From NCBI RefSeq assembly GCF_051020955.1, contig NW_027477048.1, positions 40,511 through 104,510 on the forward strand: a DNA stretch of 64,000 nt, in the 5' to 3' direction. The translations under genes and the position numbers were made by a program. The notes beneath the pieces are model-generated. The model worked only from the letters and a program-made list of their open reading frames with translations, was not told the origin of the DNA and searched no databases. This DNA is from Megalopta genalis. Lineage: Eukaryota > Arthropoda > Insecta > Hymenoptera > Halictidae. Of the stretch, positions 52,407 through 63,375 are shown in pieces (the stretch's first letter is position 1; every line of letters starts with the position of its first letter).

Positions 52407-53100
52407 GTTTGTTTCGTCTGCATTTGAAGCTATATCACTTATATCCCAAGTGTTTGAATCTATATCATTTGTTTCGCATGGATTTGAAGCTAAACCTTCT
52501 ACATCGTATTGATTTGAAGCTAAATCATACGATTAGCTTGGATTTGAAGCTAACTCGTTCGTTTCGTCAGCATTTTAAGCTATATCACTTATATCCCAAG
52601 TGTTTGAAGCTAAATCATTTGTTTCGCATGGATTTTAAGCTAAACCTTCTACATCGCATTGATTTGAAGCTAAATCATGTATTTCGCATGGATTTGAAGC
52701 TAACTCGTTTGTTTCGTCTGCATTTGGTGCTATATTACATATATCGCAAGTATCTAAAGCTAGATCATATGTTTAGCATGGATTTGAAGCTAAACCGTCT
52801 ACATCGCATCGATTTGCAGCAAAATCATGTGTTTGTCATGCATTTGAACTTAACTCGTTTGTTTACCCTGCATCTGAAGCTATAACACTTATGTCGCAAG
52901 TTCCTGCGCTAAATCATTTGTTTCGCATTGATATGAAGCTAAAGCTTCTACATAGCATTGATTTGAAGCTAACTCGTTTGATTCGTCTGCATTTGAAGCT
53001 ATATCACTTATATCCGAAGTGTTTGAAGATAAATCATTTGTTTCGCATGGATTTGGAGCAAAACCTTCTACATCGCATTGATTTGAAGCTAAATCATGTG
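51853..53100 (+). repeat. 1.25-kb block, copy 1 (partner 53,801-55,048)
   Basis: Offset of 1,948 bp. Shared markers are atcgttagtatctg, tacgattagcttgg, cagcattttaagc, tttagcatgg, gtttgtcatgcatttg and the shortened unit gttcctgcgctaaatc. Confidence 0.85.
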
Positions 53101-53317
53101 TATCCCTTGGATACGAAGCTAACTCGTTTGATTCGTCTGCATTTGAAGCTATATCACATATATCCCAAGCGTTTGAAAGTAAATCATTTGTCTCGCATGG
53201 ATTTGAAGCTAATCCTTCTATATCGCATTCATTTGTAGCTAAATCATGTGCTTCGCATGGATTTGAAGCTAACTCGTTTTTTCGTCTGCATTTGAAGCTA
53301 TATCTCTTATATCGCAA
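52889..53317 (-). pseudogene. Continuation of the decapeptide-repeat frame after a 1-base shift (142 aa)
   Basis: The first 13 residues are read in a non-repeat register (basic, MRYKRY-type). The frame enters the decapeptide register at the shortened T run near 53,280 and continues with ELASNPCEAHD, LATNECDIEG, LASNPCETND, LLSNAWDICD and IASNADESNE units. It is therefore the same reverse-strand repeat as 53,269-54,354, separated by a single-base indel. It terminates at a degenerate unit around 52,900 where forward text reads gttcctgcgctaaatc, a unit shortened by several bases. Whether the indel is real or a sequencing or assembly error cannot be judged here. Confidence 0.3.
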
Positions 53318-53742
53318 GTATCTGAAGCTATATCATTTTTGTCGCATAGATTTGAAGCTAAACCTACTATATGGCATTGATTTGAAGCTAAATCATTTGT
53401 TTCGCGGGCATTTGGAGCTAATCCTTCTACATCGCATTGATTTGAAGCTAAATCATTTGTTTCGCTTGGATTTGAAGCTATCTCATTTGTTTCGTCTGCA
53501 GTTGAAGCTATATCACTTATATCACAACTATCTGATGTTAAATCATTTGTTTCACATGGATTTGAAGCTAAATCTCCTACATCGCATTGATTTGCAGCTA
53601 AATCATGTGTTTCGCATGGATTTGAAGCTAACTCGTTTGTTTCGTCTGCATTTGAAGCTATATCACTTATATCCCAAGTGTTTGAAACTAAATCATTTTT
53701 TTCGCATGGATTTGAAGCTAAACCTTCTACATCGCATTGATT
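53060..53742 (+). repeat. 0.68-kb block, copy 2 (partner 50,663-51,345)
   Basis: Second copy at 2,397 bp. It differs by tcgcgggcatttgg in place of tcgcgtgcatttgg and aatctcctac in place of aatcttctac. It sits directly between the two copies of the 1.25-kb block. Confidence 0.82.
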
Positions 53743-54354
53743 TAAAGCTAAATCATGTGTATCGCTTGGATATGAAGCTAACTCGTTTGATTCGTCTGCA
53801 TTGGAAGCTATATCACTTATATCCCACGTGTTTGAAGCTAAATCATTTGTCTCGCATGGATTTGAAGCTAATCCTTCTATATCGCATTCATTTGTAGCTA
53901 AATCATGTGATTCGATTGGATTTGAAGCTAACTCGTTTGTTTCTCCTGCATTTGAATCTATATCACTTATATCGCATGTATCTGATGCTAAATCATTTGT
54001 ATCGCATAGATTTGAAGCTAATCCTTCTACTTCGAATTGATTTGAAGCTAAATCATATGCTTCGCATGGATTTGAAGCTAACTCGCTTGTTTCGTCTGCA
54101 TTTGAAGCTATATCTCTTGTATCGCAAGTATCTGAAGCTATATCATTTGGTTCGAATGGATTCGAAGATAATCCTTCTACTTCGAATTGATTTGAAGCTA
54201 ACTCATGTGTTTCGCTTGGATATGGTGCTAACTCGTTTGTTTCGTCTCCATTTGAAGCTATATCTCTTATATCGTTAGTATCTGAAGCTAAATCTTCTAC
54301 ATCGCATTGATTTGCAGCTAAATCATGTGTTTCGCATGGATTTGAAGCTAACAC
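53269..54354 (-). CDS. Decapeptide-repeat open frame, longest on reverse strand (361 aa); putative coding remnant
   Basis: I do not recognise a named family. The 361-residue frame is almost entirely decapeptides of the form [LI]ASN-x-C-[DE]-x-x-[DEG]. It cycles LASNPCETHD-like, LASNQFEVEG-like, LASNPCETND-like, LASDTCDISD-like and IASNADETNE-like units about seven times. The product would be acidic and rich in Asn, Ser, Asp and Glu, with one Cys in most units and a Leu or Ile every tenth residue. No signal peptide or membrane segment is visible. The ATG is simply the first in frame; the frame upstream is closed by TAA in the gattagcttgg unit near 54,480. Its end is caused by a one-base loss in the T run at 53,277-53,282, beyond which the same repeat continues in another register. 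It could be part of a large exon, a pseudogene or satellite. Codon third positions are nearly all A or T, which favours past coding in this frame. Confidence 0.3.
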   Translation of the reverse strand: MLASNPCETHDLAANQCDVEDLASDTNDIRDIASNGDETNELAPYPSETHELASNQFEVEGLSSNPFEPNDIASDTCDTRDIASNADETSELASNPCEAYDLASNQFEVEGLASNLCDTNDLASDTCDISDIDSNAGETNELASNPIESHDLATNECDIEGLASNPCETNDLASNTWDISDIASNADESNELASYPSDTHDLALNQCDVEGLASNPCEKNDLVSNTWDISDIASNADETNELASNPCETHDLAANQCDVGDLASNPCETNDLTSDSCDISDIASTADETNEIASNPSETNDLASNQCDVEGLAPNARETNDLASNQCHIVGLASNLCDKNDIASDTCDIRDIASNADEKTS

Positions 54355-55048
54355 GTTTGTTTCGTCTGCATTTGAAGCTATATCACTTATATCCCAAGTG
54401 TTTGAATCTATATCATTTGTTTCGCATGGATTTGAAGCTAAACCTTCTACATCGTATTGATTTGAAGCTAAATCATACGATTAGCTTGGATTTGAAGCTA
54501 ACTCGTTCGTTTCGTCAGCATTTTAAGCTATATCACTTATATCCCAAGTGTTTGAAGCTAAATCATTTGTTTCGCATGGATTTTAAGCTAAACCTTCTAC
54601 ATCGCATTGATTTGAAGCTAAATCATGTATTTCGCATGGATTTGAAGCTAACTCGTTTGTTTCGTCTGCATTTGGTGCTATATTACATATATCGCAAGTA
54701 TCTAAAGCTAGATCATATGTTTAGCATGGATTTGAAGCTAAACCGTCTACATCGCATCGATTTGCAGCAAAATCATGTGTTTGTCATGCATTTGAACTTA
54801 ACTCGTTTGTTTACCCTGCATCTGAAGCTATAACACTTATGTCGCAAGTTCCTGCGCTAAATCATTTGTTTCGCATTGATATGAAGCTAAAGCTTCTACA
54901 TAGCATTGATTTGAAGCTAACTCGTTTGATTCGTCTGCATTTGAAGCTATATCACTTATATCCGATGTGTTTGAAGATAAATCATTTGTTTCGCATGGAT
55001 TTGGAGCAAAACCTTCTACATCGCATTGATTTGAAGCTAAACCATGTG
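53801..55048 (+). repeat. 1.25-kb block, copy 2 (partner 51,853-53,100)
   Basis: Second copy at 1,948 bp with few differences, such as tccgatgtgtttg near 54,961 in place of tccgaagtgtttg. Domain IV begins immediately after it. Confidence 0.85.
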
Positions 55049-58000
55049 ATTCGCTTGGATTTGAAGTTAATCCTTCTACATCGCATTAGTTTGAAGCTAA
55101 ATCATTTGTTTCGCGTGGATTTGGACCTAACTCGTTTATTTCGTCTGCATTCGAAGCTATATCACTTATATCGCAAGTATCTGAAGCGAAATCGTTTGTG
55201 TCACATGGATTTGAAGCTAAACCTTCTATATCGCATTGATTTCAAGCTAAATCATGTGTATCGCATGGATTTGAAGCTAAACCTTCTACATCGCAATGAC
55301 TTGAAGCTAAATCATGTGATTCGCTTGGATTTGGAGCTAACTCGTTTATTTCGTCTTCATTTGAAGCTATATCACTTATATCGCAACTATCTGATGTTAA
55401 ATCATTTGTTTCGCATGAATTTGAAGCTAACTCGTTTGTTTCCCCTGTATTCGAAGCTATATCTCTTATATCGCAAGTATCTGAAGCGAAATCATTTGTG
55501 TCACATGTATTTGAATCTAAACCTTCTATATCGCATTGATTTCAAGCTAAATCATGTGTTTCGCGTGGATTTGAAGCTAAACCTTCTACATCGCAATGAT
55601 TTGAAGCTAAATCATGTGATTCGCTTGGATTTGAAGCTATCTCGTTTGTTCCGTCTGCATTTGAAGCTATATTACTTATATCGCAACTAACTGATGTTAA
55701 ATCATTTGTGTCAGATGGAATTGAAGCTAATCCTTCTGCTTCGAATTGATTTGAAACTAAATCATGTGTTTCGCATGGATTTGAAGCTAACTCGTTTGTT
55801 TCGTCTGCATTTGAAGCTATATCACAAATATCCCAAGCGTTTGAAAGTAAATCATTTGTTTCGCATGGATTTGAAGTTAAACCTTCTACATCGCAATGAT
55901 TTGAGGCTACATCATGTGGTTCGCTTGGATTTGGAGCTAACTCGTTTATTTCGTCTGCATTTGAAGCTATATCACTTATATCGCTACTATCTGATGTTAA
56001 ATCATTTGTTTCGCATGGATTTGAAGCTAAACCTTCTACATCGCATGGTTTTGAAGCTAAATCATGTGTTTCGCTTGGATTTGTAGCTGAACCTTCTACA
56101 TCGCAATGATTTCAGGCTAAATCATGTGATTCGCTTGGATTTGGAGCTAACTCGTTTATTTCGTCTTCATTTGAAGCTATATCACTTATATCGCAACTAT
56201 CTGATGTTAAATCATTTGTGTCACATGGAATTGAAGCTAATCCTTCCGCTTCGAATTGATTTGAAGCTAAATCATGTGGTTCGCTTGGATTTGGAGCTAA
56301 CTCGTTTATTTCGTCTGCAGTTGAAGCTATATCACTTATATCGCTACTATCTGATGTTAAATCATTTGTTTCGCATGGATTTGAAGCTAAACCTTCTACA
56401 TCGCATTGTTATGAAGCTAAATCATGTGTTTCGCTTGGATTTGAAGTTATCTCTTTTGTTACGTCTGCATTTGACGCTATATCACTTATATCGCGTGTAT
56501 CTGATGCTGAATCATTTGTATCGCATGGATTTGTAACTAATCCTTCTACTTCTAATTGATTTGAAGCTAAATCATGTGTTTCGCGTGGATTTGAAGCTAA
56601 ACCTTCTACATCGCAATGATTTGAAGCTAAATCATGTGGTTCGCTTGGATTTGGAGCTAACTCGTTAATTTCGTCTGCATTTGAAGCTATATCACTTATA
56701 TCGCAACTATCTGATGTTAAATCATTTGTGTCACATGGAATTGAAGCTAATCCTTCCGCTTCGAATTGATTTGTAGCTAAATCATGTGTTTCGCGTGGAT
56801 TTGTAGCTGAACCATCTACATCGCAATTATTTGAGGCTAAATCATGTGATTCGCTTGGATTTGGAGCTAACTCGTTTATTTCGTCTTCATTTGAAGCTAT
56901 ATCACTTATATCGCAACTATCTGATGTTAAATCATTTGTGTCACATGGAATTGAAGCTAATCCTTCCGCTTCGAATTGATTTGAAGCTAAATCATGTGGT
57001 TCGCATGGATTTGAAGCTAAACCTTCTACATCGCATTGATTTGCAGCTAAATCATGTGTTTCGCATGGATTAGAAGCTAACTCGTTTGTTTCCCCTGTAT
57101 TCGAAGCTATATCATTTATATCGCAACTATCTGATGTTAAATCATTTGTTTCGCATGGATTTGAAGCTAAACCTTCTACATCGCATTGTTATGAAGCTAA
57201 ATCATGTGTTTCGCTTGGATTTGAAGTTATCTCTTTTGTTACGTCTGCATTTGACGCTATATCACTTATATCGCATGTATCTGATGCTGAATCAATTGTA
57301 TCGCATGGATTTGAAACTAATCCTTCTACTTCAAATTGATTTGAAGCTAAATCATGTGTTTCGCGTGGATTTGTAGCTAAACCTTCTACATCGCAATGAT
57401 TTGAAGCTAAATCATGTGATTCGCTTGGGTTTGTAGCTAACTCGTTTATTTCGTCTTCATTTGAAGCTATATCACTTATATCCCAAGTGTTTGTAGCTAA
57501 ATCATTTGTTTCGCTTGGATTTGAAGTTAAACCATCTACATTGCAATGATTTAATGCTAAATCATGTTTTTCGCTGGGATATGAAGCTAACTCGTTTGTT
57601 TCGGCTGCATTTGAAGCTATATAACTTATATCGCAACTATCTGATGTTAAATCATTTGTGTCAGATGGAATTGAAGCTAATCCTTCTGCTTCGAATTGAT
57701 TTGAAGCTAAATCATGTGTTTCGCATGGATTTGAAGCTAACTCGTTTGTTTCGTCTGCATTTGAAGCTATATCACATATATCCCAAACGTTTGAAAGTAA
57801 ATCATTTGTTTCGCATGGATTTGATGTTAAACCTTCTACATCGCAATGATTTGAAGCTACATCATGTGGTTCGCTTGGAGTTGGAGCTAACTCGTTTATT
57901 TCGTCTCCATTTGAAGCTATATCACTTATATCGCTACTATCTGATGTTAAATCATTTGTTTCGCATGGATTTGAAGCTAAACCTTCTACATCGCATCGTT

Positions 58001-58358
58001 ATGAACCTAAATCATGTGTTTCTCCTGGATTTGTAGCTAAACCTTCTAAATCGCAATGATTTGAGGCTAAATCATGTGATTCGCTTGGATTTGGAGCTGA
58101 CTCGTTTATTTCGTCTTCATTTGAAGCTATATCACTTATATCGCAACTATCTGATGTTAAATCATTTGTGTCACATGGAATTGAAGCTAATCCTTCCGCT
58201 TCGAATTGATTTGAAGCTAAATCATGTGGTTCGCTTGGATTTGGAGCTAACTCGTTTATTTCGTCTGCAGTTGAAGCTATATCACTTATATCGCTACTAT
58301 CTGATGTTAAATCATTTGTTTCGCATGGATTTGAAGCTAAACCTTCTACATCGCATTG

Positions 58359-58955
58359 TTATGAAGCTAAATCATGTGTTTCGCTTGGATTTGAAGTTAC
58401 CTCTTTTGTTACGTCTGCATTTGACGCTATATCACTTATATCGCATGTATCTGATGCTGAAACATTTGTATCGCATGGATTTGTAACTAATCCTTCTACT
58501 TCTAATTGATTTGAAGCTAAATCATGTGTTTCGCGTGGATTTGAAGCTAACTCGTTAATTTCGTCTGCATTTGAATCTATATCACTTATGTCGCAACTAT
58601 CTGATGTTAAATCATTTGTTTTGCATAGATTTGAAGCTAAACCTTCTACATCGCATTGATTTGCATCTAAATCATGTGTTTCGCATGGATTAGAAACTAA
58701 CTCGTTTGTTTCCCCTGTATTCGAAGCTATATCATTTATATCGCAACTATCTGATGTTAAATCATTTGTTTCGCATGGATTTGAAGCTAAACCTTCTACA
58801 TCGCAATGACTTGAAGCTAAATCATGTGATTCGCTTGGATTTGGAGCTAACTCGTTTATTTCGTCTTCATTTGAAGCTATATCACTTATATCGCAACTAT
58901 CTGATGTTAAATCATTTGTTTCGCATAGATTGGAGCTAAACCTTCTACATCGCAT
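58359..58955 (-). pseudogene. Decapeptide-repeat open frame on reverse strand (198 aa)
   Basis: The run contains LTSDSCDISD, IASNEDEINE, LAPNPSESHD, LASSHCDVEG, LASNPCETND and LVSNPCETHD-type units in the expected five-unit order. The first residues are off register because the unit at about 58,930 (gcatagattggagc) has lost one base. It is the longest reverse-strand frame of domain IV, where TGA from gatttcaagct variants is otherwise common. No conserved domain is recognised. Coding status is uncertain. Confidence 0.25.
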
Positions 58956-59844
58956 TGATTTGCAGCTAAATCATGTGTTTCGCACGAATTTGAAGCTAAC
59001 TCGTTTGTATCATCTGCATTTGAAGCTATATCACTTATATCCCAAGTGTTTGAAGCTAAATCATTTGTTTCGCATGGATTTGAAGCTAAACCTTCTACAT
59101 CTAATTGATTTAAAGCTAAATCACGTGTATCGCTTGGATATGAAGCTAACTAGTTTGTTTCGTCTGCATTTGAAGCTATATCTCGTATATCGCAAGTATC
59201 TGAAGCGAAATCGTTTGTGTCACATGTATTTGAAGCTTAACATTCTACATCGCATTGATTTGAAGCTAAATCATGTGATTCGCTTGGATTTGAATTTAAA
59301 TTTTCTACATCGCATTAGTTTGAAGCTAAATCATTTGTTTCACGTGGATTTGGACCTAACGCGTTTATTTCGTCTGCATTCGAAGCTATATCACTTATAT
59401 CGCAAGTATCTGAAGCGAAATCATTTGTGTCACATGTATTTGAAGCTAAACCTTCTATATCGCATTGATTTCAAGCTAAATCATGTGTTTCGCGTGGATT
59501 TCAAGCTAAACCTTCTACATCGCAATGATTTGAAGCTAAATCATGTGCTTCGCTTGGATTTGAAGCTATCTCGTTTGTTCCGTCTGCATTTGAAGCTATA
59601 TTACTTATATCGCAACTATCTGATGTTAAATCATTTGTGTCAGATGGAATTGAAGCTAATCCTTCTGCTTCGAATTGATTTGAAGCTAAATCATGTGTTT
59701 CGCATGGATTTGAAGCTAACTCGTTTGTTTCGTCTGCATTTGAAGCTATATCACATATATCCCAAGCGTTTGAAAGTAAATCATTTGTTTCGCATGGATT
59801 TGAAGTTAAACCTTCTACATCGCAATGATTTGAAGCTACATCAT

Positions 59845-60580
59845 GTGGTTCGCTTGGATTTGGAGCTAACTCGTTTATTTCGTCTGCATTTGAAGCTATA
59901 TCACTTATATCGCTACTATCTGATGTTAAATCATTTGTTTCGCATGGATTTGAAGCTAAACCTTCTACATCGCATTGTTATGAAGCTAAATCATGTGTTT
60001 CGCTTGGATTTGAAGTTATCTCTTTTGTTACGTCTGCATTTGACGCTATATCAATTATATCGCATGTATCTGATGCTGAATCAATTGTATCGCATGGATT
60101 TGAAACTAATCCTTCTACTTCAAATTGATTTGAAGCTAAATCATGTGTTTCGCGTGGATTTGAAGCTAAACCTTCTACATCGCAATGATTTCAGGCTAAA
60201 TCATGTGATTCGCTTGGATTTGGAGCTAACTCGTTTATTTCGTCTGCAGTTGAAGCTATATCACTTATATCGCTACTATCTGATGTTAAATCATTTGTTT
60301 CGCATGGATTTGAAGCTAAACCTTCTACATCGCATTGTTATGAAGCTAAATCATGTGTTTCGCTTGGATTTGAAGTTATCTCTTTTTTTACGTCTGCATT
60401 TGACGCTATATCAATTATATCGCATGTATCTGATGCTGAATCAATTGTATCGCATGGATTTGAAACTAATCCTTCTACTTCAAATTGATTTGAAGCTAAA
60501 TCATGTGTTTTGCGTGGATTTGAAGCTAAACCTTCTACATCGCAATGATTTGAAGCTAAATCATGTGATTCGCTTGGATT
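59845..60580 (+). repeat. 360-bp tandem tract (about two copies)
   Basis: Lines 59,941-60,120 recur at 60,301-60,480 almost unchanged (12 units), including atcaattatatcgcatg and gaatcaattgtatcg. One copy has ctcttttgttacg and the other ctctttttttacg. Confidence 0.85.
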
Positions 60581-60598
60581 TGTAGCTAACTCATTCAT
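60338..60598 (-). pseudogene. Short decapeptide-repeat frame (86 aa)
   Basis: Units include LATNPSESHD, LASNHCDVEG, LASNPRKTHD, LASNQFEVEG, LVSNPCDTID, SASDTCDIID and IASNADVKKE. The end lies in the B variant gcattgttatgaag, where the reverse register runs into TAA. Lies in the 360-bp tandem tract. Confidence 0.17.
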
Positions 60599-62325
60599 TT
60601 CGTCTTCATTTGAAGCTATATCACTTATATCCCAAGTGTTTGTAGCTAAATCATTTGTTTCGCTTGGATTTGAAGTTAAACCATCTACATTGCATTGATT
60701 TAATGCTAAATCATGTTTTTCGCTGGGATATGAAGCTAACTCGTTTGTTTCGGCTGCATTTGAAGCTATATCTCTTATATCGCAAGTATCTGAAGCGAAA
60801 TCATTTGTTTCACATGGATTTGAAGCTAAACCTTCTATATCGCATTGATTTCAAGCTGAATCATGTGTATCGCATGGATTTGAAGCTAAACGTTCTACAT
60901 CGCAATGACTTGAAGCTAAATCATGTGATTCGCTTGGATTTGGAGCTAACTCGTTTATTTCGTCTTCATTTGAAGCTATATCACTTATATCGCAACTATC
61001 TGATGTTAAATCATTTGTTTCGCATGGATTTGAAGCTAAACCTTCTACATCGCAATGATTTGAAGCTAAATCAAGTGATTCGCTTGGATTTGAAGCTATC
61101 TCGTTTGTTCCGTCTGCATTTGAAGCTATATTACTTATATCGCAACTATCTGATGTTAAATCATTTGTGTCAGATGGAATTGAAGCTAATCCTTCTGCTT
61201 CGAATTGATTTGAAGCTAAATCATGTGTTTCGCATGGATTTGAAGCTAACTCGTTTGTTTCGTCTGCATTTGAAGCTATATCACATATATCCCAAGCGTT
61301 TGAAAGTAAATCATTTGTTTCGCATGGATTTGAAGTTAAACCTTCTACATCGCAATGATTTGAAGCTACATCATGTGGTTCGCTTGGATTTGGAGCTAAC
61401 TCGTTTATTTCGTCTGCATTTGAAGCTATATCACTTATATCGCTACTATCTGATGTTAAATCATTTGTTTCGCATGGATTTGAAGCTAAACCTTCTACAT
61501 CGCATTGTTTTGAAGCTAAATCATGTGTATCGCTTGGATTTGTAGCTAAACCTTCTACATCGCAATGATTTCAGGCTAAATCATGTGATTCGCTTGGAGT
61601 TGGAGCTAACTCGTTTATTTCGTCTGCATTTGAAGCTATATCACTTATATCGCAACTATCTGATGTTAAATCATTTGTGTCACATGGAATTGAAGCTAAT
61701 CCTTCCGCTTCGAATTGATTTGAAGCTAAATCATGTGGTTCGCTTGGATTTGGAGCTAACTCGTTTATTTCGTCTGCAGTTGAAGCTATATCACTTATAT
61801 CGCTACTATCTGATGTTAAATCATTTGTTTCCCATGGATTTGAAGCTAAACCTTCTACATCGCATTGTTATGAAGCTAAATCATGTGTTTCGCTTGGATT
61901 TGAAGTTATCTCTTTTGTTACGTCTGCATTTGACGCTATATCACTTATATCGCGTGTATCTGATGCTGAATCATTTGTATCGCATGGATTTGTAACTAAT
62001 CCTTCTACTTCTAATTGATTTGAAGCTAAATCATGTGTTTCGCGTGGATTTGAAGCTAAACCTTCTACATCGCAATGATTTGAAGCAAAATCATGTGGTT
62101 GTCTTGGATTTGGAGCTAACTCGTTAATTTCGTCTGCATTTGAAGCTATATCACTTATATCGCAACTATCTGATGTTAAGTCATTTGTGTCACATGGAAT
62201 TGAAGCTAATCCTTCCGCTTCGAATTGATTTGTAGCTAAATCATGTGTTTCGCGTGGATTTGTAGCTAAACGTTCTACATCGCAATGATTTGAGGCTAAA
62301 TCATGTGATTCGCTTGGATTTGGAG

Positions 62326-63375
62326 CTAAACCTTCTACATCGCATTGTTATGAAGCTAAATCATTTGTTTTGCATGGATTTGAAGCTAACTCGTTTGTTT
62401 CTCCTGAATTTGAAGCTATATCCCTTATATCGCATGTATCTGATGCTGAATCATTTGTATCGCATGCATTTGAAGCTAATCCTTCTACTTCGAATTGATT
62501 CGAAGGTAAATCACGTGTTTCGCATAGATTTGAAGTTGAACCTTCTACATCGCAATGATTTGAAGCTAAATCATGTGGTACGCTTGGATTTGGAGCTAAC
62601 TCGTTTATTTCGTCTGCATTTGAAGCTATATCACTTATATCGCAACTATCTGATGTTAAATCATTTGTTTCGCATGGATTTGAAGCTAAACCTTCTACAT
62701 CGCATTGATTTGCAGCTAAATCATGTGTTTCGCATGGATTTGAAGCTAAACCTTCTACATCGCATTGTTATGAAGCTAAATCATGTGTTTTGCATGGATT
62801 TGAAGCTAACTCGTTTGTTTCTCCTGAATTTGAAGCTATATCCCTTATATCGCATGTATCTGATGCTGAATCATTTGTATCGCATGCATTTGAAGCTAAT
62901 CCTTCTACTTCGAATTGATTCGAAGGTAAATCACGTGTTTCGCATAGATTTGAAGTTGAACCTTCTACATCGCAATGATTTGAAGCTAAATCATGTGGTA
63001 CGCTTGGATTTGGAGCTAACTCGTTTATTTCGTCTGCATTTGAAGCTATATCACTTATATCGCAACTATCTGATGTTAAATAATTTGTTTCGCATGGATT
63101 TGAAGCTAAACCTTCTACATCGCATTGATTTGCAGCTAAATCATGTGTTTCGCATGGATTTGAAGCTAAACCTTCTACATCGCATTGTTATGAAGCTAAA
63201 TCATGTGTTTTGCATGGATTTGAAGCTAACTCGTTTGTTTCTCCTGAATTTGAAAGCTATATCCCTTATATCGCATGTATCTGATGCTGAATCATTTGTA
63301 TCGCATGGATTTGAAGCTAATCCTTCTACTTCGAATTGATTCGAAGGTAAATCATGTGTTTCGCATGGATTTGAA
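62326..63375 (+). repeat. 420-bp tandem tract (about 2.5 copies)
   Basis: The unit cgcattgttatgaagc recurs at 62,341, 62,761 and 63,181 with the same 14-unit succession, including tatcccttatatcgcatg and gattcgaaggtaaatc. A one-base insertion (gaatttgaaagctat) appears only in the last copy near 63,253. The same unit returns at 63,901. Confidence 0.87.

Larger units (their letters stand above)
49051..55050. repeat. Array domain III (best-preserved reverse-strand frame)
   Basis: Here the regular A-B-C-D-E order is clear on the reverse strand and stops are fewer than in domains I and II. The longest reverse-strand decapeptide frames of the window lie in this stretch. Two blocks, starting near 50,663 and 51,853, are copied near 53,060 and 53,801. 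Stops that remain come from forward-strand gattagcttgg, cattttaagct and tttagcatgg variants, mainly at 52.5-52.8 kb and their copies at 54.5-54.7 kb. Confidence 0.6.

Noticed and set aside
52889..52915. Possible real gene end or unique sequence at gttcctgcgctaaatc
   Set aside because: It is a unit shortened by several bases; the repeat resumes at once in another register, and the same change is present in the copy near 54,850.
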